Part shown: piece after piece, positions 57,329 to 64,000 of the stretch
Numbering within the stretch: the first letter of the stretch is position 1
Layout: every line of letters starts with the position of its first letter
Assembly (NCBI GenBank): GCA_947568835.1
Contig: OX387609.1
Coordinates: 16,699,208 to 16,763,207 of the forward strand
Direction of reading: 5' to 3'
Length of the DNA stretch: 64,000 nucleotides
DNA from: Protonemura montana
Lineage: Eukaryota; Arthropoda; Insecta; Plecoptera; Nemouridae
The notes under the pieces: generated by a model
What the model was told of the DNA's origin: nothing
Seen by the model: the letters and a program-made list of their open reading frames with translations, nothing else
Databases searched by the model: none
Translations under genes and position numbers: made by a program

Positions 57329-60300
57329 ATGCCACCTTAGAAGCGTGTAAATCTGACGTCTCGGAAAGGCGGGAAAGGTGCAACGGCAAGAGCGGAGAGC
57401 GCGGCGGCGAAGAAAAGGGCTGCTGCTGACGAGAGAGCGAGGACGAGAGAGACGGCCGAGCATGCCGACCATCAGGCGACTGCTAGCCAGTCGACGTCGA
57501 CGCTCGACGAGCAGCGTCCTTTTCTTTCCGCTATTCTCGAAGAAGCCCCGGTGAGTGTCTTAAAGCATGATTCATTATTAGAACAGGCCGCCCCCGCTTC
57601 TCTTCCAGCTTTTTATGATCAACCCTCTACAAGCCGCTATATGCATTCCTTTCCCGACAATGTGCCATCTGTGCTCCCATCCCTTGACCAGACCCAGATC
57701 CTGGAAAATTCAGTTGGCCTGCTCCAAGAGGACAAGAACGTTCAAGTAGCAGCAAACGAACGGAGTGCCCGACTAGCGGAAAAAGCTAGAAATGCTCGCC
57801 AGCGCAGAAAGGCTGAGGATGAGGCCCAGCGTCTTCTGCGTCTGGCCCAGGTTGCCGAGTCGAAGCGTCGACGACTAGACGAAGCTTCTGAGGGACGACG
57901 CCTACAGCTTCTTGCTGAAAAGGCTGAGTCTGAGCGCCTCCGCTTGACAAAATGTACCGAAGAACAGCGCCTTCAGCGACTGGCCCTTAAGGCAGAGGCA
58001 GAGCGTCGCCGCTTGAGTGACGAAGCTGACCAACAGCGCCTTCAGCGACTAGCCCTTAAGGCAGAGTTAAAGCGTTGCCGCTTGAGTGACGAAACTGACG
58101 AACAGCGCCTTCAGCGACTGGCCCTTAAGGCAGAGTCAAAGCGTCATCGCTTGAGTCACGAAGCTGACGAACAGCGCCTTCAGCGACTAGCCCTTAAGGC
58201 AGAGGCAGAGCGTCATCGTTTGAGTGACGAAGCTGACGAACAGCGCCTTCAGCGATTGGCCCTTAAGGCAGAGTCAGAGCGTCGCCGCTTGAGTGACGAA
58301 GCTGACGAACAGCGCCGTCAGCGACTAGCCCTTAAGGCAGAGGCAGAGCGTCATCGCTTGAGTGCCGAATCTGACGATCAGCGCCTTCAGCGATTAAGCC
58401 AGAAGGCAGTCCAAACGCAGTCTGAAAGGCAGCATGAGACTCCAGAGGCGCGCGAGAGCCGATTAGTTGCCGCGCGGGAGCGATCTCAGCAGCGTCGAAA
58501 TGCCGAGACCAGGGATAAGCTCGCGGCGTTCGAAGTGGAAGTCTCTCAGCGCGCTGAGGAGGAGGCGTCTCAACGCGCCCAAGAGGCTGAACTAGAGCAA
58601 AGCCAGCGAGTCGCGGTCGAGGCTATTGACGTGGCAGACGATCAGTTCGAACCTGATCTTGCTCCAGTAAACCTTCATCCTTTCCACTTGGAGGCTGCAC
58701 GGCAAGACGTCGCTGACGTCGCCCTCTTTCACTGCGGCAGCATGGACGAAGTATGCAGGGTGTGCGGCGCTCTGTACTTCGCAGGAGAGCGTCCATCTGA
58801 CAAAATTTACAAACTCTGTTGTCACTCGGGCAACGTAATCCTCGAGCCTCTCCTCGCGTATCCCGATTTAATGCATGCGTTGCTGACCGGAGATCATTGC
58901 GAGTCTAAGAACTTCCGCAAAAACATCCGGTCGTACAACAGTTCGCTCTCCTTCGCTTCAGTCGGAGTTAAGACGGACATCCCCCAGGGCCGTGGCACAT
59001 ACTGTTTTCGTGTCCATGGCAACATCCAGCACAGGATCGGCCATATGGGGCAGGCGGTGCAGAAGCCCCTCTATTCGCACCTGTACTTTCTTGACGCGGA
59101 ACAAGCTAAGATGCATCGAATGGACAGGCGCCAGAATGCTAATCTGCTACCCAACCTGCTTCATGAGCTGGACGCGCTGGTTCGCGAAATAAATCCTTTT
59201 GCCCAAGGGCTTAAAACGCTAGGTCAGGTGGAGGCCGACGACAGGATCCGTGCAGCTGCCGAGGGGCGACCCGAGGTCATGGCCGAACTGCGTTTCGTGG
59301 ATGACCGACGGCGGCTGTACGAAAATCCTACGGCCCACGAGGTGGCCGTTGTTTATCAGAGCGTTGACGGTGGCATGCCTCCTCTAGGACGTGATATTCG
59401 TATCCATACTCGTGGCGGATTTATTGAGCAGCTGTCTGTCCTGTCGCCCAACACGGATCCGCTCAGCTACGTGCTGTTGTTCCCGCGTGGAGAACCCGGC
59501 TGGCAACGAGGTATGCCGCACACCAGGCAATCTAAGCACAGCGTCGTCACTCTAATGGAGTTTTATAGCCATCGACTCCACGAGCGTGTCGGCGCCTTCT
59601 ATCCAGTGCTGCACGCCGGCAAGCTGACGCAGCAGTTTATGGTAGACGCCTATATCAAGGTTGAGGGCAATCGCCTTGAGTTCGTCATCAGGAACCAGAA
59701 AACGCTGCGCGCCGAACTCTACAGTGGGCTCATGGACCACTTGGCGAACCGTGCTGAGCGGCAGGGCTGCAATGTCGGGAAGATGGTGATTCTGCCTTCC
59801 AGTTTCATCGGAAGCCCCAGGCATTGCCAGCAGCTATATCAAGACGCCATGAGTATCGTCACCAAGTTTGGAAAACCCGATCTTTTCCTTACTATGACGT
59901 GTAATCCGAAGTGGCCTGAGATTCAGACGAGCCTAGCGGCGTACGAAAGGGCAGAAGACCGACCCGATCTCACCGCGCGAGTATTCCAACTTAAACTCAA
60001 GGAGCTCATGTTTGATCTCACCAAGAGGCACGTGCTGGGCGTTCCCATGGCTCACTTCCACGTGATCGAGTTCCAAAAACGTGGACTCCCTCACGCCCAC
60101 ATCCTGGTAATCCTTCGCGACGAGGACAAGATCCGCACTCCCGAGGAGGTAGACGCACTTATCTGTGCCGAGTTGCCCGATCCGGTGACCGAGGAGAGGC
60201 TGCACAAGGTCATCGTGTCGTCGATGATCCACGGCCCGTGCGGCGCTCGGAACATGTCCTCTGTGTGCATGGAGGACGGAAAGTGTAAGAAGAAGTTCCC

Positions 60301-63010
60301 CAAGTCGTTCACAGATGTGACTGTGGTCAACGAGGGGGGTTTCACCGTCTATCGCTGTCGAGAGAGCGGGCAGACGCATACCATCTCAGGAAGAGTGGTC
60401 GACAACCGAGACGTAGTGCCTTACAACAAGTACTTAAGCTCCAAGTTTGACTGCCACCTGAACATCGAGCACTGTGGATCCGCGAAGACGGTCAAGTACC
60501 TGTGCAAGTACGTGTACAAAGGTCACGACTGTGCCAGGGTCCAGCTCCGCGTCTCTGTCCCCGCGGAGGGCGATCATGAGCCACGTCCAGCGCACGGTGC
60601 CCAGCAAGAGTTGGTGTGGGACGAGGTCTCACAGTTCATCGACTCTCGCTACGTGAGTCCCCAAGAGGCTGCGTGGAGAATTTTCGGATTTGAAATGCAC
60701 GAAAAGTCGCACACTATCATCCGTTTGGCGATCCACCTCGAGGGTGACCACATGGTCACGTTCCGTCCTGGAGACGAGGAAGCCGCAGCAGAACGCGGCA
60801 GGGCTGCGCTGACTACGCTGACGGCATGGTTTGCGCTGAATAGTAGCAACCCGGCGGCACGGCAGTACAAGTACATCGACATCCCGTACCACTTCCGTTT
60901 CGAGGGCAAAGCGTGGAAGCCACGAAAGCGAGGTGCCGGCTCCATCATCAGCCGAATGTACTCCGTGACGCCCCGGCAGATCGAGCGATACCATCTTCGT
61001 CTCCTTTTGCTACACGTCGCCGGCGCCACCTCATTCGAGGACGTGCGCACGTTCCAGGGTAGGGTTTACGCTACCTTCAAGGAAGCTGCCATCGCACGCA
61101 ACCTGCTAATGGACGACGACGAGTGGCAGAAATGTCTGCAGGAGGCGGTTGCTATAAAGATGCCAAACGAACTTCGTCAGCTGTTTGCTATCATTTGCGC
61201 GTTCTGTCAGCCTCTTGACCCGCTGTCTCTGTGGGAGCGTTTCAAGGACGATTTCTGCGAAGATTTCGCCCGAGAACACGACCCCATCGAGGCAGAACAG
61301 TTGGCCCTGAATTCCATCCAGTCCGTCCTTGCCCTACACCGCCTGACCAACGCCGAAATCGGTTTGCCGGCGCCTCGAGTGCCAGTCATCGTTGCTGTCG
61401 ACGAGCAGTTCGACCAGACCGCCGAAAGGGAAGAGGCCGAGGAGAACTTGGTGAAGCTCAACGGCAGGCAGCGCGTGGCATTCGACGCGGTGATGGCAGC
61501 AATCGACGACCCGAACGCCGAGCAGAGGTGCTTCTACCTGGACGGCCCGGGCGGCAGCGGGAAGACCTTCCTATACAACACCCTCATCAGCACGCTGCGA
61601 GCCCGAGGCGAGCGAGCCGTGGCCGTCGCGTGGACGGGCATTGCGGCGACGTTACTGAAGGGAGGGAGGACCTGCCACTCGCGATTTCGATTGCCTGTTC
61701 CGATTGTGGAAAACAGCACGTCTGGCGTGAAGCCCAACTCCGCCGAGGGCGCTTCGCTGAGGGCGGCCAAGGTCATCATCTTGGATGAAGGACCCATGGC
61801 GCCTCTGCTGGCCCTGAACGTGATCGAGCGGACGCTAAGAGACGTGACCAACGATGAGCGTCCGTTCGGCGGAAAGGTGATCGTTATCGGCGGGGATTTT
61901 AGGCAGTGCCTCCCAGTCGTTCGAAATGGCAACCGAACGACCATTGTCGAGCAATGCATTAAGCGTGGCGCGCTTTGGTCGTTGTTCCGCACCCTCGAGC
62001 TGCGCGCGAACATGCGCGCCAACCCAGGCGAAGTAGAGTTCGTCGAGTGGCTCTTGCGTGTCGGAAACGGCGAGATTTTGAATGACTGCCACCTCCCGGA
62101 TGACACCATCGCATTACCTGTCCAATGCGTCGTGGACTGCGTCATTGACGCCGTCTTCGGCACGAGCATTAGTGCTGCCGAGATGACCGTGATGCAAGAC
62201 CATGCCATCCTCTGCCCGAAGAACGTGGAGTCTTTGAACATCAATGACAACGTTCTTGAGCGCCTCGAAGGTGACGTGTTCGAATACTGCAGCGCCGACA
62301 CTGTCGATGTCAGTGAAGGCGAAGATGGCGACGTTTTGGCTACCGATTATCCCGTAGAATATCTAAATTCATTAACGCCATCCGGGATGCCACCGCACAA
62401 GCTTCGTCTGAAAGTTCATGCAATCGTGATGCTCATGAGGAACGTCAACGTGAGAGCCGGCCTATGCAATGGGACTCGACTAAGCGTTGTAGCACTCCAC
62501 GAGCACGTGATCGACTGCAGGATCATCGGAGGGCGCTGTGCGGGACGACGCACTTTCCTATGTAGAGTCAATTTAACTCCCTCGGACATTGGCATGCCCT
62601 TTACGATGACAAGGCGCCAGTTTCCGATCCGTCTGGCATTCGCCATGACCATCAATAAAGCCCAGGGGCAATCTTTAAAGAGGGTGGGAATTCATTTAGA
62701 AAAACCAGTATTCGGACACGGTCAGCTATACGTGGCGCTTTCTCGGGCTCGCTCTTTGGACTCGATCTTCGTGGCAGTCGCCGGTAACGAGGCGCAGGGC
62801 AAGTTGATCGTTTTGAGCAACACCACCTTCACCAAGAACATCGTGTACCAGGAGGTGCTCGAGATTCATGCGCCGGACCACCAGGCAGCGGATCCTTCCT
62901 CGCGTAGTGGCTATCAAGAGGCTGACCAGCAGGCCCTTGAGCAGTCGCTTAGTCAACTCGCTGTATCGGATGCGAATGAAGAAGTTCCAATGGACGCCTC
63001 CTCCTCCTAA
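57329..63010 (+). pseudogene. Helitron Rep-helicase, copy 4 (TAG at codon 4, otherwise open)
   Basis: The ATG at 57329 is followed by CCA CCT TAG (57338-57340), where E4 and E7 have AAG. After that the frame is open to the TAA ending at 63010. The full frame is 69 bp longer than in the other copies because of one more 23-residue repeat, so catalytic motifs are shifted by 23 residues but unchanged. The open stretch contains GTG at 57551, which is not a likely eukaryotic start. The first in-frame ATG is 57641, which would drop 104 residues of the N-terminus but keep repeats, Rep and helicase. A shortened active protein is therefore possible. Private substitutions include LKELMFDL, ERFKDDF and YRCRES. 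Confidence 0.82.
57890..58408 (+). repeat. 69-bp coding minisatellite in copy 4 (7 full units)
   Basis: Seven full units plus a partial one. Unit 1 reads EGRRLQLL where E4 has EEQRLQLL. Units differ in type order from copies 1 and 2, so units have been gained, lost or converted. Confidence 0.85.
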
Positions 63011-63313
63011 ATCCTATCATTGTACTATCCCTTACATTTGCAATAGCGGTAACATTTCCTAGATAAATTTAAATTCAGTAAGGCTAGGTAGGGCAGACCA
63101 GGAACCGTGACTAGCACGGCAGGTAGCAACCCAATTCCCATATATTTCACCATGCTGACACGCTTTTCTGCTGCAGGTATAAAGCACCGGACGCCGCATA
63201 GCCCTTTAACTTCACGACCATTGCGCTCGCATGTGGACACTCTAACGGAACTGCTCCTCCCAGAGCTAGACAATTATGCATGTAAATTAATTGATAGATT
63301 ATATTGTACATAC
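63011..63313 (+). other. 3' flank of the Rep-helicase gene in E10
   Basis: Same as in the other copies. No gene assigned. Confidence 0.5.
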
Positions 63314-63930
63314 ATTTAGTAAAGTAGTTACTTCTAACTAATAGTATTAGAAATGCAGCCTGCTGTTTTCCATCTGCATGTCATGCATGTTCCAAAAAAA
63401 TAAATAAATAAATAAAAAAACATATCGTACATTTAGTAAAGTAGTTACTAAGTAGTAAGTAGTAGTAGTTGGTAAGCAAGTAGTTGATAGTTATGCAACC
63501 TGCTGTTTTCCATCTGCATGTCATGCATGTTCAAAAAAACAAAAAAAAAAATATCATAGATTTAGTAAAGTAGTTACTAAGTAGTAAGTAGTAGTAGTTG
63601 GTAAGCAAGTAGTTAATAGTTATGCAACCTGCTGTTTTCCATCTGCATGTCATGCATGTTCAAAAAAACAAAAAAAACAAAAAAAAATCATAGATTTAGT
63701 AAAGTAGTTACTAAGTAGTAAGTAGTAGTAGTTGGTTAGTAAGTAGTTAATAGTTATGCAACCTGCTGTTTTCTATCTGCATGTCATGCATGTTCAAAAA
63801 AACAAAAAAACAAAAAAAAAATCATAGATTTAGTAAAGTAGTTACTAAGTAGTAAGTAGTAGTAGTTGGTAAGTAAGTAGTTAATAGTTATGCAACCTGC
63901 TGTTTTCTATCTGCATGTTTGCAATTTTTT
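63314..63930 (+). repeat. A-rich tandem repeat x 5 (E10)
   Basis: Units start at about 63314, 63430, 63560, 63694 and 63828, one more than in E2, E4 and E7. AATAAA at 63399-63404 (in TAAATAAATAAATAAA) is the candidate polyadenylation signal. Confidence 0.85.
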
Positions 63931-64000
63931 TAAGGTCACAATCTTACTTTCGTGTCGGTCTTTTTACTGCATGTTTCTCTTTTCTTGATTCCATCTTGGA

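Larger units (their letters stand above)
53656..64000 (+). mobile_element. Autonomous-type Helitron unit E10 (cut by the window end)
   Basis: Same order as E4 and E7, but with a shorter pentamer satellite (415 bp), a longer 41-bp satellite (15 units), five A-rich tail units and one extra 69-bp coding unit. Its gene has TAG at codon 4. The window ends about 190 bp before the expected GC hairpin. Confidence 0.85.

Noticed and set aside
57551-57553. GTG as start of the copy 4 protein, and TTG 6751 as start of the copy 1 second part
   Set aside because: Non-ATG starts are not expected for a eukaryotic gene. Both positions are ordinary internal Val and Leu codons in the intact copies.

Overview
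This window is eukaryotic and most likely from an invertebrate animal, although nothing in it fixes the species. It has no bacterial operons, its GC-poor repeats surround long GC- and CpG-rich reading frames, and its only real genes are Helitron (rolling-circle transposon) Rep-helicase genes. No host gene, tRNA or rRNA was recognised.

The window reads as one head-to-tail array of Helitron units, all on the + strand. Ten times the same 26-bp signature occurs: a TGCC-GTTA-GGCA hairpin (AGCC variant at two junctions), a 10-nt spacer and CTAG. Each is followed at once by TTAACCTTATATAAAAGC, which I read as the 5' end of the next unit. The signatures end at 1321, 4465, 13701, 16700, 28634, 31643, 34973, 46909, 49909 and 53655. 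They split the window into a left fragment, E1 (non-autonomous), E2 (autonomous), E3 (N), E4 (A), E5 (N), E6 (N), E7 (A), E8 (N), E9 (N) and E10 (A, cut by the window end).

The autonomous units (E2 9.2 kb; E4 and E7 11.9 kb; E10 more than 10.3 kb) carry a 5' region, a promoter-like leader with two TGACGTCA sites, a probable 5'UTR intron, one Rep-helicase gene of about 1,870 codons, an A-rich tandem 3' tail, an internal GC hairpin and a 3' terminal region. E4, E7 and E10 also hold a CATAG/CAAAG pentamer satellite and a 41-bp satellite. E2 has lost that 2.7-kb segment. The genes in E4 and E7 are intact. E2 has one in-frame TGA at codon 189 and E10 a TAG at codon 4.

The non-autonomous units (3.0 to 3.7 kb) share about 1.3 kb of 5' sequence and the 3' terminus with the autonomous ones, but their interior is a 10-bp satellite (consensus CTATGGTATT) of 1.5 to 2.3 kb. 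They presumably depend on the Rep-helicase supplied by neighbouring units. E4-E5-E6 and E7-E8-E9 form a recent duplication with a period near 18.27 kb. The first 198 bp of E9 match E2 rather than its neighbours, so the array has also been reshuffled by recombination or template switching.
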